Shown here: positions 53,357 through 62,557 of the stretch, one piece after another
Layout: every line of letters begins with the position of its first letter
Numbering within the stretch: the stretch's first letter is position 1
NCBI GenBank assembly: GCA_913060875.1
Contig: CAJXSL010000007.1
Location: 1 to 64,000 of the forward strand
Direction: 5' to 3'
DNA length: 64,000 nucleotides
Source of the DNA: an uncultured Desulfobacteraceae bacterium
Lineage (GTDB): Bacteria; Desulfobacterota; Desulfobacteria; Desulfobacterales; UBA5852
The notes under the pieces: model-generated
Seen by the model: only the letters and a program-made list of their open reading frames with translations
Told to the model about the DNA's origin: nothing
Database searches by the model: none
Made by a program: the position numbers and the translations under genes

Positions 53357-54322
53357 TTATGCAGGCGCGGCCGCTTGCCGGCAGCAACCGTCACCGGTGA
53401 AGTGTTCGCATACCGCACAGGCCTGGGATTCGCGATCCGGCAACGTGCGGCGCTCGGCCCGCAGGAATTCCTCCATGAGATTCCGGGCAAGGCCGAGTTT
53501 TCCGATATCGACCGCCAGCTCGGCCCCCTTATTCATCAAAGCGGTCACGACAGCTTCGGTGGCCACATTGCCTGTGGCGCCCGGGGCAAAGGGGCAACCG
53601 CCAATCCCCCCGACGCTGGCATCGAACGTCCGGATCCCGAACTCCCAGGATCGCAGGGTGTTCACCACGCCATGACCATAGGTATCGTGAAAATGCACGG
53701 CAATGCGGTCGGCCGGAATCTTTGGTAACAGCCTATCGAGCAGGCGCGCGACGTCGTCCGGCGTCGCCTTGCCGATGGTGTCGGAAATCGACACTTCATC
53801 GACGCCCATGTCCACAAGTCTTTGTGCCAGGGCCACGGCGGCTTCCGGGGCGATTTGGCCTTCGAAGGCGCACCAGAAAGCCGTGGAAAGGTATCCCCTT
53901 ACCGGAAGTCCCGCATGCTTGGCCCGTTTTACCACCGGCTGAAAACGCCCGAGGGAGCCTGCCACCGAAGTGTTGATGTTCCGGCGGTTGAAGGTTTCAC
54001 TGACCGCAGTGAAAACGGCGATCTTGTCGACCCGGGCGGCAAGAGCGCTGTCGAGTCCTTGCCGATTGGGGACGAGGGCGGAATAGATGACATCGTCGTT
54101 TCGGTGAATTCGGCGGAAGACATCCGCGGCATCGCCGAGTTGCGGTACCTTGCGGGGCGAGACAAAAGCACTGACCTCGATTTCGCTCACCCCTGTTGTT
54201 GAAAGGGCATTCACGAATGCCACCTTGGCGTCCGTGGGGACAGCGGCAGTTTCGTTTTGCAGCCCGTCCCGGGGACCGACTTCGACAATTTTCACCATAG
54301 TCATATCCATCGTTCCTGGCAT
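53357..54322 (-). CDS. Hydroxymethylglutaryl-CoA lyase-like enzyme
   Basis: 321 residues, a DRE-TIM barrel of the HMG-CoA lyase type, which splits HMG-CoA to acetoacetate and acetyl-CoA in leucine or ketone-body metabolism. Signature parts: EVGPRDGLQNE with catalytic Arg/Asp/Glu, the FVSPRKVPQLGDA segment, the HFHDTYGHG metal-binding motif and the Cys loop GGCPFAPGATGNVATE. The exact start is uncertain (54322 or 54310). The C-terminal tail ends in a Cys/His-rich stretch (CAVCEHFTGDGCC) that is not usual. The upstream DHODH-like gene is transcribed in the same direction with a 55-base gap. Confidence 0.88.
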   Translation of the reverse strand: MPGTMDMTMVKIVEVGPRDGLQNETAAVPTDAKVAFVNALSTTGVSEIEVSAFVSPRKVPQLGDAADVFRRIHRNDDVIYSALVPNRQGLDSALAARVDKIAVFTAVSETFNRRNINTSVAGSLGRFQPVVKRAKHAGLPVRGYLSTAFWCAFEGQIAPEAAVALAQRLVDMGVDEVSISDTIGKATPDDVARLLDRLLPKIPADRIAVHFHDTYGHGVVNTLRSWEFGIRTFDASVGGIGGCPFAPGATGNVATEAVVTALMNKGAELAVDIGKLGLARNLMEEFLRAERRTLPDRESQACAVCEHFTGDGCCRQAAAPA

Positions 54323-54377
54323 TAACGCAGCCGTCCGATATCCTCAGGCCTCAGATACTCAACCGGCACTCCGGAGA

Positions 54378-55370
54378 TCAGGTCACATCCTTATCGCCCC
54401 CGAAATAACGCATGAACTGGGCCCGCTCGTAGGCGGCCGGGTTGCTCGCTTTCTCCTGGCTCATGCGGCCGCGGAAATCGTCCAGGGCGTTGAACCCGTG
54501 TTTCTGCATCCAGTCCTTCAGGCTGTCCAGCATGGTTGCGATATGCGCCGGCCCTTTCTGGTAGAGGCTCGAGGCCGTCTGGACCGCCCTGGCGCCGGCC
54601 AGGAGTTGTTTGATGAGGGCCGGCCCGTCGTGCACACCGGTGGAGGCCGCCAGATCGCAGTCGGCCTTCTGGGCCATGATGGCGATCCAGCGCAGGGACA
54701 GGGCCAGTTCGCCCGGCGTGCTGAAGACAAAGGACGGTTTGACCTTGAAGGTCTCGATATCGATGTCCGGGCTGAAAAAACGATTGAAGAGCACCAGCCC
54801 GGCCACCCCCGTGCGGGACAGGCGCTGGATCATGGGGCCCAGGTTGGAGAAGTAATAGCTGATCTTCAGCGCTACCGGGACGGAGGCGGTCTCCAGGATT
54901 TTATCGACGATCTCGAAATAGGCCGCTTCCTGGTCGCGGTCCGTGCGTTTGAAATCCGAGGGCAGGAAGAACATGTTCAGCTCCAGCGCGTCGGCGCCGG
55001 CGGATTCGAGCTGTTGGGCGAACGCGGTCCACTCATGGGAGTAGAGACAGTTGATACTGGCGATGACCGGGATATCGACCGCTTTTTTGGCCCCCTCGAT
55101 CAGGCTCATGTAACGATCGACCTTTTCGCCCTTGAGATGAAAATCGTAATAGTCGAACTGGTCCAGATTCACCCCGTCGGCTTCCGCTTCCTTGAGGATG
55201 TCTTCCTGTTCGAAATAGATCTCTTCCTCGAAAAGGGATTTGAGCACCACCGCACCCGCACCGTGGCGCGCCATGTCCTTAATCCTGTCGACCGACCCGG
55301 TCAGGCCGGAACTGCCGGCGATCAGGGGACTGTTGAGCTTCAGGCCTAAATACGTCGTGGAAATGTCCAT
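54378..55370 (-). CDS. Dihydroorotate-dehydrogenase-like flavoprotein
   Basis: 330 residues. An FMN-binding TIM barrel: DISTTYLGLKLNSPLIAGSSGLTGS at the front is typical of DHODH-like proteins of this stand-alone group, and ASTGVHDGPALIKQLLAGARAVQTASSLYQKG binds FMN phosphate near the end. It lacks a clear catalytic Cys/Ser loop signature that would confirm pyrimidine synthesis, so the substrate is open. Neighbour and likely cotranscript of the HMG-CoA lyase-like gene. Start ATG with AGGAG. Confidence 0.88.
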   Translation of the reverse strand: MDISTTYLGLKLNSPLIAGSSGLTGSVDRIKDMARHGAGAVVLKSLFEEEIYFEQEDILKEAEADGVNLDQFDYYDFHLKGEKVDRYMSLIEGAKKAVDIPVIASINCLYSHEWTAFAQQLESAGADALELNMFFLPSDFKRTDRDQEAAYFEIVDKILETASVPVALKISYYFSNLGPMIQRLSRTGVAGLVLFNRFFSPDIDIETFKVKPSFVFSTPGELALSLRWIAIMAQKADCDLAASTGVHDGPALIKQLLAGARAVQTASSLYQKGPAHIATMLDSLKDWMQKHGFNALDDFRGRMSQEKASNPAAYERAQFMRYFGGDKDVT

Positions 55371-55806
55371 ACGGTTCTCCTCGTCCGGTTAAACCGGCTT
55401 TTGCATGTGAACGTTGTCGGTTTTTAAAATAAGGATAGGGGCACTTGGGCACCCGGGCGATCGGCGGTGAAGTTGCCCTGGAGCCGCCGACCAGGACGGT
55501 ACCCGCAGGGCAAGTTAGGTTAAAGGATAATAACCGGATTCGCAGGGTTCAAGTCACGGTCTGTAAATGTCCCCTCTATTTTTTCCGGAAGCCGTCTTTT
55601 CAAATGCATGTTTGGCCATGGTTTGTCTGTATTTTCGTAACGCCTGCGGCCACAATCCTATTGCAACGCGTGGTCAGGCGTTGTAAAGCGAGCTCCCGTG
55701 GTTTATCGATTGGCGCACAAGAGCCGCCGGTGTTCGACCGGCCAAAACCCAATGCTAATTTAGACACCCATAAGGGCGTCCAAGAGATACAGGTCTCGGG
55801 CAGGTT

Positions 55807-57165
55807 ATGAATTTCCGCACCACCAGCTATAGAGCCTTGTTTTCGGTCAGCCTGCCCCTGGTGCTGTCCATGGCGGCCACCACGGTCATGGAGTTTACCG
55901 ACCGGGTTTTCCTGGCCAACTATGCCATCGATGCCATTGCCGCCGCGTTGCCGGCCGGGATTGCGGCCTTTCTGATTCTGACCTTTTTCACCGGCGTTAC
56001 CACCTATTTGAATGTTTTCGTGGCCCAGTACACCGGAGCCGGCTCCCACCGGCGGATCGGCCCCTGCATGTGGCAGGGGATCTACTTTTCGCTAGCGGCC
56101 ACGGTGGTTTTGATGGGGTTGTCCTTCACGGCCTATCCCATTTTTCGCCTGGGCGGGCATCCGCCGGAAGTACAGGAACTGGAACGCATCTATTTCCGGA
56201 TCCTCTGCCTGGGGGGCGGGTTTAACGTGCTGGGCACCTGCCTGGCCAGCTTCTTTACGGGTCGGGGCAAAACCCGTCCGGTGATGCTGATCAACATGGT
56301 GGGTATGGCCTTCAATATCCCGCTGGACTATGCCCTGATCAACGGTGTGTGGCTCTTCCCGGAAATGGGCATTCGCGGCGCCGGGATCGCCACGGTGTGC
56401 AGCTGGGCCCTGATCGCCTTTCTCTATGCCTGGCTGATTTTCGACCGCAACAACGAACGCCTTTACGGCATGTGGTCCGGGCGCGGGTTGGACAGGGAAT
56501 TGTTGGGGCGTATTATCCGCAAAGGCATGCCGGCCGCCCTGCAGTTCGCCATGGACGTGCTGGCCTTCACCTTTTTTGTCTTCTGGGTGGGCCGGCTGGG
56601 CAAGGTGGAACTGGCCGTGAGCAATATCGCCCTTTCGATCGAGTCCGTTGCCTTCATGCCGGCCTTCGGGTTTTCCATGGGCTTGTCCACCCTGGTGGGG
56701 CAAGCCCTGGGCCGCAATGACGTAAACGATGCCCTGCGCTTCACCCGGCAAACCATCGCCGTGCTGCTGACTTACACCATCGCCCTCGGATTGTTCTTAG
56801 GCCTGGCGCCACAGTGGATACTCACGATTTTCATCATGGCCGAAAAGGGCAGTGCCGCCTATTGGGAGCTGCTGGATAGGGGGGTTGTGGTGATGCGGAT
56901 CATGGCCCTGTTTATCGCTTTCGACGCCATGTACTTCACCTTCATCGGGGTGCTGAAAGGGGCCGGCGACACCCGCTTCATCATGTGGAGCATCGGCCTG
57001 GCCTCCCTCTTTGTCATGGTCCTGCCGCTGACCTTTATCACGGTGTACGCAGACGGAGGGCTCTATGCCAGCTGGGCGGTGCTGACCCTGTATGTGCTGT
57101 CGCTTTTCGCGGTATCCTTCTGGCGCTTCCGGCAGGGTAAATGGAAAGTGATTCGTGTCATCTAA
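55807..57165 (+). CDS. MATE-family efflux transporter
   Basis: 452 residues, about 12 hydrophobic segments in two similar halves. Typical MATE parts: SLPLVLSMAATTVMEFTDRVFLANYA in the first helix pair, ASFFTGRGKTRPVMLINMVG in the middle, and the second-half repeat around GMPAALQFAMDVLAFTFF and AFDAMYFTFIGVLKGAGDTRFIM. Exports cationic compounds with sodium or protons. Monocistronic and convergent with the nitroreductase gene (10-base gap). Confidence 0.93.
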   Translation: MNFRTTSYRALFSVSLPLVLSMAATTVMEFTDRVFLANYAIDAIAAALPAGIAAFLILTFFTGVTTYLNVFVAQYTGAGSHRRIGPCMWQGIYFSLAATVVLMGLSFTAYPIFRLGGHPPEVQELERIYFRILCLGGGFNVLGTCLASFFTGRGKTRPVMLINMVGMAFNIPLDYALINGVWLFPEMGIRGAGIATVCSWALIAFLYAWLIFDRNNERLYGMWSGRGLDRELLGRIIRKGMPAALQFAMDVLAFTFFVFWVGRLGKVELAVSNIALSIESVAFMPAFGFSMGLSTLVGQALGRNDVNDALRFTRQTIAVLLTYTIALGLFLGLAPQWILTIFIMAEKGSAAYWELLDRGVVVMRIMALFIAFDAMYFTFIGVLKGAGDTRFIMWSIGLASLFVMVLPLTFITVYADGGLYASWAVLTLYVLSLFAVSFWRFRQGKWKVIRVI

Positions 57166-57175
57166 CCCATGCCAC

Positions 57176-58306
57176 TTATCCGGCTTTAACGAACCAGCTC
57201 ACGGGCCGCCGCAGACTTACCGGTTCCGGATAGCGGGATAGATAGCCCACCCGCAGGACGAACTGGGGAAAGATATTACTGCCGTGGTTTTGGGCAAATT
57301 GCTGCCGCCCTTCTTCTTCCTCGAGGATCTGGGTCATGGGGTGGATGGCGATGCGGCGTTCGCGGGCTATCAGCGCCAGGCGCTGGAATCTTCGGCCCGT
57401 GTCGATCCAGTCGGCCACGGTATTGCCGTGGCTCGTTATGATGAACCAGCCCCCGCCCTGCTGCGCTAGTTCTGCCGTCAGATCGGCCCCCTGGCGCCGA
57501 TAGCCGGCCTTCAAAAAATCCGCCTTGTTGACGAAATTGCGCACGAACCAGCCCTTGAGCCCGCGGATCTCCATACTTTCCGTCGTCAAACCGTCGCGAT
57601 ACTGTTCCGCCTCGGCATTGCTCAGCCGCAGCCACCGGACCAATTCTTCCTGGGCCGCGTCCCGATTGGACTGGATCCGGAAATTTTCCACAACGCCCTC
57701 CTCGATGCAGCGGGCGTGCGTCGTCCCCCGGGCAAAGTAAAAGAGGCGATCTTTCAAAGGAGCGGACAGCACCGCAACATCTTCGGGTTTGATTTCATCA
57801 GAGCGGTAGCCGTGCTTGGCCGTCATTCGGCTTTGCATGCGTACCAACGGATAATCCACTACCTTGGATTCCTCCAACCGCACCACTATGACATCCCGGT
57901 CCGCACTGGTTGTCGCCATGACGTCCATGTGGGCCCTGAAACCGAAGGTTCCCGCCGCCAGGGACAGATTCTCCGCGAAAGCCCCCAGGGACAGCATGAG
58001 TTCCCGGCTGGCGGGATCCACCGCCGGCAGGCGGCGGGCCGGATCCGCCGCGATGATCCACTGATCCGGGCGCACCACCCTGACGACCCAGGGCTGACTG
58101 TTGTGCCCGCTCGGGGCTAAAGAGGCGTATGATAGAATGGCAATGTGACGCTTCGACAACCCCGCAAGGGTCCTGTCCGCCACCGGCGCCGTGTGCAAAT
58201 CGTCCCGCCGAATGCCGCTGCAGGAAGTCCAAAGTGCACCGGCACTGCTGAGCAGCGCTCCCGCGGCTAATCCCCTTTTCAAAAAATCTCTGCGATGAAT
58301 TTGCAT
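57176..58306 (-). CDS. Tat-exported nitroreductase-family protein
   Basis: 376 residues. The N-terminus has a twin-arginine signal (HRRDFLKRGLAAGALLSSAG) followed by a possible lipobox region (WTSCSG). The mature part is nitroreductase-like: RHIAILSYASLAPSGHNSQPW, the FMN-binding Ser/Asn motif, and the C-terminal QFVLRVGYLSRYPEPVSLRRP. It probably works as an FMN enzyme in the periplasm or on the membrane. It lies 52 bases downstream of the TetR gene on the same strand, with an operator-like palindrome between, so the TetR protein probably controls it. Confidence 0.86.
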   Translation of the reverse strand: MQIHRRDFLKRGLAAGALLSSAGALWTSCSGIRRDDLHTAPVADRTLAGLSKRHIAILSYASLAPSGHNSQPWVVRVVRPDQWIIAADPARRLPAVDPASRELMLSLGAFAENLSLAAGTFGFRAHMDVMATTSADRDVIVVRLEESKVVDYPLVRMQSRMTAKHGYRSDEIKPEDVAVLSAPLKDRLFYFARGTTHARCIEEGVVENFRIQSNRDAAQEELVRWLRLSNAEAEQYRDGLTTESMEIRGLKGWFVRNFVNKADFLKAGYRRQGADLTAELAQQGGGWFIITSHGNTVADWIDTGRRFQRLALIARERRIAIHPMTQILEEEEGRQQFAQNHGSNIFPQFVLRVGYLSRYPEPVSLRRPVSWFVKAG

Positions 58307-58321
58307 ACCAATCTCCCCATA

Positions 58322-58335
58322 TCACCGATCGGTGA
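58322..58335. promoter_or_regulatory. Operator-like palindrome between TetR and nitroreductase genes
   Basis: TCACCGATCGGTGA, a perfect 14-bp palindrome. It shares TCAC-N6-GTGA with the palindrome upstream of the tetR gene at 59010. Confidence 0.6.
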
Positions 58336-58358
58336 CATTTCGATTAAAAATTTTTGCT

Positions 58359-58991
58359 TCAGTTCAGTTGCGCCATGATCCCCCGGACAATGAGCTCCAT
58401 GGCCTTCTTCAAGCGCTCCCAGCCGGCGTCGGATTGCAGATCCACACCGCTGTAATAACGAATGTGCCGCGAGCGGCACACCAGGTAGCTGATGGCCGCC
58501 CCGAAAATCGCGCTCAGGGCCTGCATGTCGATCCGCGGCTGCATTTCAGGGAAAAACATTTCGATGAATCGCAACATCATGGTTTCGCGAATCGTTTCCA
58601 GTTCCACGGTCAGGTCGTTGCGCTCCACCATCTCCCAGGCCATGATTTCCTGGGTCAGCGGACGCCGCTGGATGGCGTCGACAAAATGATAAGCAAATTG
58701 CGCAACTTTTTCTTCCAGGGGCAATTGCGCGAAAGCCTCGATGTCGCCCCCGGCCAGTTCGTCCATCGATGGCCAAAAGTCACCTTCGCGACCGAAGGCC
58801 GCCATCAGCCCTGAAAGCCCTCCGAAGTACCGGTAAATCAAAACCTTGTCGACACCGGCCTGGCGGGCCACGGCATTGACCCCCAGTGCGGTGAAGCCGT
58901 GTTCGGACAAAAGCGCGCCGACAGCCTGAATAAGGCGACGGCGGGTTTCTTCTCTATTCCGGACAGTTTGAGGCGATTTTTGAGAATTCAT
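58359..58991 (-). CDS. TetR/AcrR-family regulator
   Basis: 210 residues with the N-terminal TetR HTH (TRRRLIQAVGALLSEHGFTALGVNAVARQAGVDKVLIYRYFGG) and a helical ligand domain. First gene of a two-gene unit with the nitroreductase. Two TCAC-N6-GTGA palindromes, one upstream of this gene and one before the nitroreductase gene, are good candidates for its binding sites, so autoregulation is likely. Confidence 0.92.
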   Translation of the reverse strand: MNSQKSPQTVRNREETRRRLIQAVGALLSEHGFTALGVNAVARQAGVDKVLIYRYFGGLSGLMAAFGREGDFWPSMDELAGGDIEAFAQLPLEEKVAQFAYHFVDAIQRRPLTQEIMAWEMVERNDLTVELETIRETMMLRFIEMFFPEMQPRIDMQALSAIFGAAISYLVCRSRHIRYYSGVDLQSDAGWERLKKAMELIVRGIMAQLN

Positions 58992-59009
58992 ACGTCTCGG
59001 CCTTTATTG

Positions 59010-59029
59010 TTGTCACTCGATAGTGACAA
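59010..59029. promoter_or_regulatory. Operator-like palindrome upstream of tetR
   Basis: TTGTCACT-CGAT-AGTGACAA, 8-bp arms and a 4-base centre, 19 bases upstream of the tetR start. It contains TCAC-N6-GTGA as at 58322. Confidence 0.65.
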
Positions 59030-59245
59030 TAGATATCGGAAGCCGGCCCGCTTGTCAAATCATTTGATCACACGCGCCGTCCAGTCTCTGCTTGAATTTT
59101 TTGCGAAGCGGTGTTCCAATTATGAATGCAACCTCGCCGCCGGCAAAACGTCATCCTGTCCATGGTGTTTTGGGCTGTACCATTGGCTTTGGTATCCGTG
59201 GGGGATCTCGCGGGTCCATCAACGATGCGGAAGGGAGCGCCCCGT

Positions 59246-60142
59246 ATGGACAAGCAGATGATCACCGACCGTCTACACGACCATTTGACCACGCTGACCC
59301 GCACCATCGGTGAACGCAGCGTACGCGTACCCGAGCATATCGAATTGGCCGCCGCCTATATCCAATCACAACTGGAGGCATTCCACCTCGAAGTGCAGCG
59401 GCAGACTTACCAATACAGGGGGGCTCCGGTCAGCAACATTGTTGCCAGGTATCGGCCGTCGGGCCGCCCTTCGGGGCATTACGTGCTGGGCGCCCATTAT
59501 GATTCCGTGAGCGGCACGGTGGGGGCCGACGACAATGCCAGCGCCGTGGCCGTTTTGCTGGAGACCGCCCGGGCGGTGACGCATGCAGACGGCCAACCCA
59601 AAAGCGGCCCGGCCATCACGTTCGTGGCTTTTACATTGGAAGAACCGCCGGCATACGGCACCCGATACATGGGCAGCCGGGTGTTTGCCGCCCGGGCCCG
59701 ACAGGCGGGCCTGGCCATCGACGGTATGATCTGTCTGGAAATGGTGGGGTATACCTGCCATGAACCGGGCTGCCAGCGTTATCCCTTTCCCCTGCAGTTT
59801 TTCGGATACCCGGAGACAGGCAACTTCATCGGCATCGTGGGGAATCGGAAGTCATCGCGTTTTACCCGCAGGCTGCACACCAGTTTCCAGCGCAACCCCC
59901 ATCTGCAGGTGGTGACGCTGACCGTGCCGTTCAACGGCTGGATTCTGCCGTCGGTCCGCCTAAGCGACCACGCCTCTTTCTGGAGCGAAGGCTACCGGGC
60001 CGTCATGGTGACGGATTCGGCCTATTTCCGGAACCCCCATTATCACCTGCCCTCCGACACAATAGAGACGCTGGATTTCGGTTTCATGGCCGAACTGGTG
60101 GTCAGTTTGGCCGGATTCTTCTCGTCGCATACGGCTGAGTAG
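59246..60142 (+). CDS. M28-family metallopeptidase
   Basis: 298 residues. Zinc-binding and catalytic words of M28 aminopeptidases are visible: VLGAHYDSVSGTVGADDNASA (first His/Asp and bridging Asp), TLEEPPAYGTRYMGS (catalytic Glu region), then LEMVGY and SDHASFWSEGYRAVMVTDSAYFRNPHYH with the last His ligands. The ATG at 59246 follows AAGGGAG; a longer frame from 59126 would add a hydrophobic stretch (VILSMVFWAVPLALV) that could be a signal anchor, so an exported form is possible. Monocistronic. Confidence 0.88.
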   Translation: MDKQMITDRLHDHLTTLTRTIGERSVRVPEHIELAAAYIQSQLEAFHLEVQRQTYQYRGAPVSNIVARYRPSGRPSGHYVLGAHYDSVSGTVGADDNASAVAVLLETARAVTHADGQPKSGPAITFVAFTLEEPPAYGTRYMGSRVFAARARQAGLAIDGMICLEMVGYTCHEPGCQRYPFPLQFFGYPETGNFIGIVGNRKSSRFTRRLHTSFQRNPHLQVVTLTVPFNGWILPSVRLSDHASFWSEGYRAVMVTDSAYFRNPHYHLPSDTIETLDFGFMAELVVSLAGFFSSHTAE

Positions 60143-60144
60143 CA

Positions 60145-61236
60145 TCAGGATATGTCCATGAGGGTCACATCCACCTCGCGCACCTGGTCCCCCCGCTGCA
60201 CCTTGAGGCGCACCGTCCGGCCGATTTCCAGGGTCTGCAGCGTGCGCACGAAATCTTCCATGCTGGCGGTCGACACACCGTTTACCGCGATGATCACGTC
60301 GCCCAGGACACGCCGGCGGTAGTCGATACCTTCCAGTCCGGCCCGTTCGGCTTCGGACCCCGGCGCCACGCGCTCGATGACGATCCCGACCACACCGAGG
60401 CTGGCGGTGGTTTCTTCATCCAGCACCATGATGCCGATGCCCGGCCGGGGGAATTTGCCCTTGGCAATGAGCTGCGGCACCACCTTGTTGACCACGTCCA
60501 CGGGGACGGCAAAGCCGATGCCGGCCGAACTGCCGGACCCGGAAATGATGGCGGTGTTGACCCCGATGAGCCGCCCGCTCGAGTCGATCAGCGGGCCGCC
60601 GGAATTGCCCGGATTGATGGCCGCGTCCGTCTGAATAGCGCCGATCACCTCCCTGCCGGTGGCCGTGGGCAGCCGTCGGTCAAGGGCGCTGATCACACCG
60701 GTGGTCAACGTCCGAGAAAGGCCGAAGGGGTTGCCGATGGCCAGGACCGTCTGCCCCACCTGGAGATTGACCGAAGAGCCCACCGGAATCGGCTGGATGC
60801 TGGCGGGAATGCGCCGCAGGCGAACGACCGCCAGGTCGTAATCCGGCGCACCGCCCACAAAGGTAGCATCGATAGCCTCACCGCTGTCCAGGCGCACCTG
60901 GATCCTCCGGGCGCCCTCGATAACATGATAATTCGTCACCACATGCCCCTCGCGATCCCAAAGGAAGCCGGAGCCGGCCCCCTGGCGGACCTCCCGTGCC
61001 CCGAAGAACCCCGAGACGGCATTTTCGGTAAAAATGTAGACCACCGATGGCGCGGCCGCGTTGAAGATGGTGATGGTGGTTTGTTCAAAATCCGCCAGGT
61101 TGCCGCGTGGGGTAATTTCGCGAGTATAGCTTTCGACGCGTCGGCTTTCGCCGGCGTAACGCGTCCAGGACCAATATACCGCTGCCACGGCCAAAATGAG
61201 AACGATGAAAAATAAAGGACGATTGAATAACCGCAT
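60145..61236 (-). CDS. HtrA/Deg-type serine protease with PDZ domain
   Basis: 363 residues. An N-terminal membrane anchor (PLFFIVLILAVAAVYWSW) is followed by a trypsin-like domain with the His in GHVVTNYHVIEGA, the Asp in DYDLAVVRL and the Ser in NPGNSGGPLIDSSG, and one PDZ domain at about 265-360 (GIVIERVAPGSEAERAGL; DVIIAVNGVSTASMEDF). Acts in the periplasm in protein quality control or stress sensing, DegS-like in layout. The ATG at 61236 with AAAGGAG fits better than the upstream start at 61356. It faces the M28 peptidase gene with a 2-base gap. Confidence 0.93.
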   Translation of the reverse strand: MRLFNRPLFFIVLILAVAAVYWSWTRYAGESRRVESYTREITPRGNLADFEQTTITIFNAAAPSVVYIFTENAVSGFFGAREVRQGAGSGFLWDREGHVVTNYHVIEGARRIQVRLDSGEAIDATFVGGAPDYDLAVVRLRRIPASIQPIPVGSSVNLQVGQTVLAIGNPFGLSRTLTTGVISALDRRLPTATGREVIGAIQTDAAINPGNSGGPLIDSSGRLIGVNTAIISGSGSSAGIGFAVPVDVVNKVVPQLIAKGKFPRPGIGIMVLDEETTASLGVVGIVIERVAPGSEAERAGLEGIDYRRRVLGDVIIAVNGVSTASMEDFVRTLQTLEIGRTVRLKVQRGDQVREVDVTLMDIS

Positions 61237-61301
61237 GAGGGCCACTCCTTTTTCCTGGTTGCCGCCCGGATTTGGCGTCTTCATGTCAAACGCAGACAAA
61301 C

Positions 61302-61856
61302 CTATGCGAGATAACTGATCTGCATCATCGCGGCGGCCATCTTCTTTCCAAGGCATTGATATTCGTGGGGGCAGTTGGCCTGAAACTGCAGGAATTCGTT
61401 TTCCTTGATGGGGTATATCTCTCCCGCCACCGCGACCTGCATCGCCCCCCGGAGGACAAAAACGTATTCATAAACATTGCCCGCGTGGGGTTCGCCCCGG
61501 AACACCGTTCCCGGATCGATTTCGACGTAATAGGTTTCGAAGGACTGCTGGGGGTCAAAGGGAATCAGGGGATAAAGCCGGTAGTGCGCGGAGGCCCCTG
61601 TCAACGGCTGGTCACTGCGGAAGGGCCGCACTTCGGCCCGGGTGATGGGCTTTCGCAGCAAGGCGGTAAACGAAAGCCGCAAACCATTGGCGATTTTCCA
61701 GATGGTGGCAATGGTGGGGCTGGATTTGCCCATCTCGATCTGCCGCAGCATGCTCTTGCTGACGCCGGTCAGTTCGGAAAGCTGGTCCAGGCTGAGTCCG
61801 CGTTTTTCCCTTATACGCCTGAGATTGCCGGAAATAGCATCGACGGATTGTTCCAT
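61302..61856 (-). CDS. XRE-cupin transcription regulator
   Basis: 184 residues: HTH at about 10-65 (LRRIREKRGLSLDQLSELTGVSKSMLRQIEMGKSSPT) and a cupin domain at about 105-180 (VEIDPGTVFRGEPHAGNVYEYVFVLRGAMQVAV). This group often controls amine or amino-acid export and use. The ATG at 61856 follows GGTGG; the longer frame would start inside the divergent promoter region. It is divergent from the LysE-type exporter (101-base gap), which is its probable target. Confidence 0.9.
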   Translation of the reverse strand: MEQSVDAISGNLRRIREKRGLSLDQLSELTGVSKSMLRQIEMGKSSPTIATIWKIANGLRLSFTALLRKPITRAEVRPFRSDQPLTGASAHYRLYPLIPFDPQQSFETYYVEIDPGTVFRGEPHAGNVYEYVFVLRGAMQVAVAGEIYPIKENEFLQFQANCPHEYQCLGKKMAAAMMQISYLA

Positions 61857-61957
61857 ATAACAACCACCTTGACAACATATTGCACAAAAGTTAATATAAC
61901 GCACAAATGGTTGCTAAACATAACATCATTGCCATTCCCATTGCAAGAGGTGCCTAT
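61857..61957. promoter_or_regulatory. Divergent promoter region of the XRE-cupin and LysE-type genes
   Basis: Contains two direct GCACAAA words about 22 bases apart (TTGCACAAAAG and ACGCACAAATGG), a possible binding site of the XRE-cupin protein. Confidence 0.4.
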
Positions 61958-62557
61958 ATGCCGTTCGATATTATTCCCCTGGCGACCTTCGTCATGGTAA
62001 CGACGTTCACCCCCGGCCCCAACAATATATCCAGCGCCTCCATGGGTGTCATGGTCGGTTACCGGAAAACCTTGAATTATCTGGCAGGGATCACGGCCGG
62101 ATTCTTTGCGGTCATGATGGCGTGCGCGTATCTTTCCAGCACCCTCCTGACCGCCATGCCGGCTGCGGAGCGCTACCTGCGCTGGCTGGGGGCGGCCTAT
62201 ATCCTGTGGCTGGCGGTGGGAATGCTGCGCTATCGTCCGGAGGCGTCGTCATCTCAGGATACGCCCAAAGCCTTCGCCAAAGGATTCATGCTGCAGCTCT
62301 GCAACCCCAAGGTGGCCGTATACGGCCTGACCCTCTATTCGACCTTTCTGGCGCCGATTTCCAATAGCGTTGGCGGCCTATTGATCTCTGCCGCGGCATT
62401 CGCCCTGACAGCCTTTGCAGCCACATCCACCTGGGCCATGTTCGGCGCTGCCATCAAACTGAAGCTGCACAATGACCTGTTCCGGAAATGGATCAATAGC
62501 ACGCTTTCCATCCTTCTGGTATATACTGCCGTCGAGATGACCGGCATTCTGTCTTGA
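61958..62557 (+). CDS. LysE/RhtB-family amino acid exporter
   Basis: 199 residues, six hydrophobic segments, and the LysE family start FVMVTTFTPGPNNISSASMG. The middle has KGFMLQLCNPKVAVYGLTLYSTF, another family signature. Exports amino acids or related metabolites across the inner membrane. Start ATG at 61958 with AAGAGGTG. Divergent from an XRE-cupin regulator that probably senses the substrate. Confidence 0.92.
   Translation: MPFDIIPLATFVMVTTFTPGPNNISSASMGVMVGYRKTLNYLAGITAGFFAVMMACAYLSSTLLTAMPAAERYLRWLGAAYILWLAVGMLRYRPEASSSQDTPKAFAKGFMLQLCNPKVAVYGLTLYSTFLAPISNSVGGLLISAAAFALTAFAATSTWAMFGAAIKLKLHNDLFRKWINSTLSILLVYTAVEMTGILS

Noticed and set aside
53271-53675. Rightward open frame overlapping the HMG-CoA lyase gene
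   Set aside because: Lies antisense to a well supported enzyme and begins in a MITE flank; no ribosome site.
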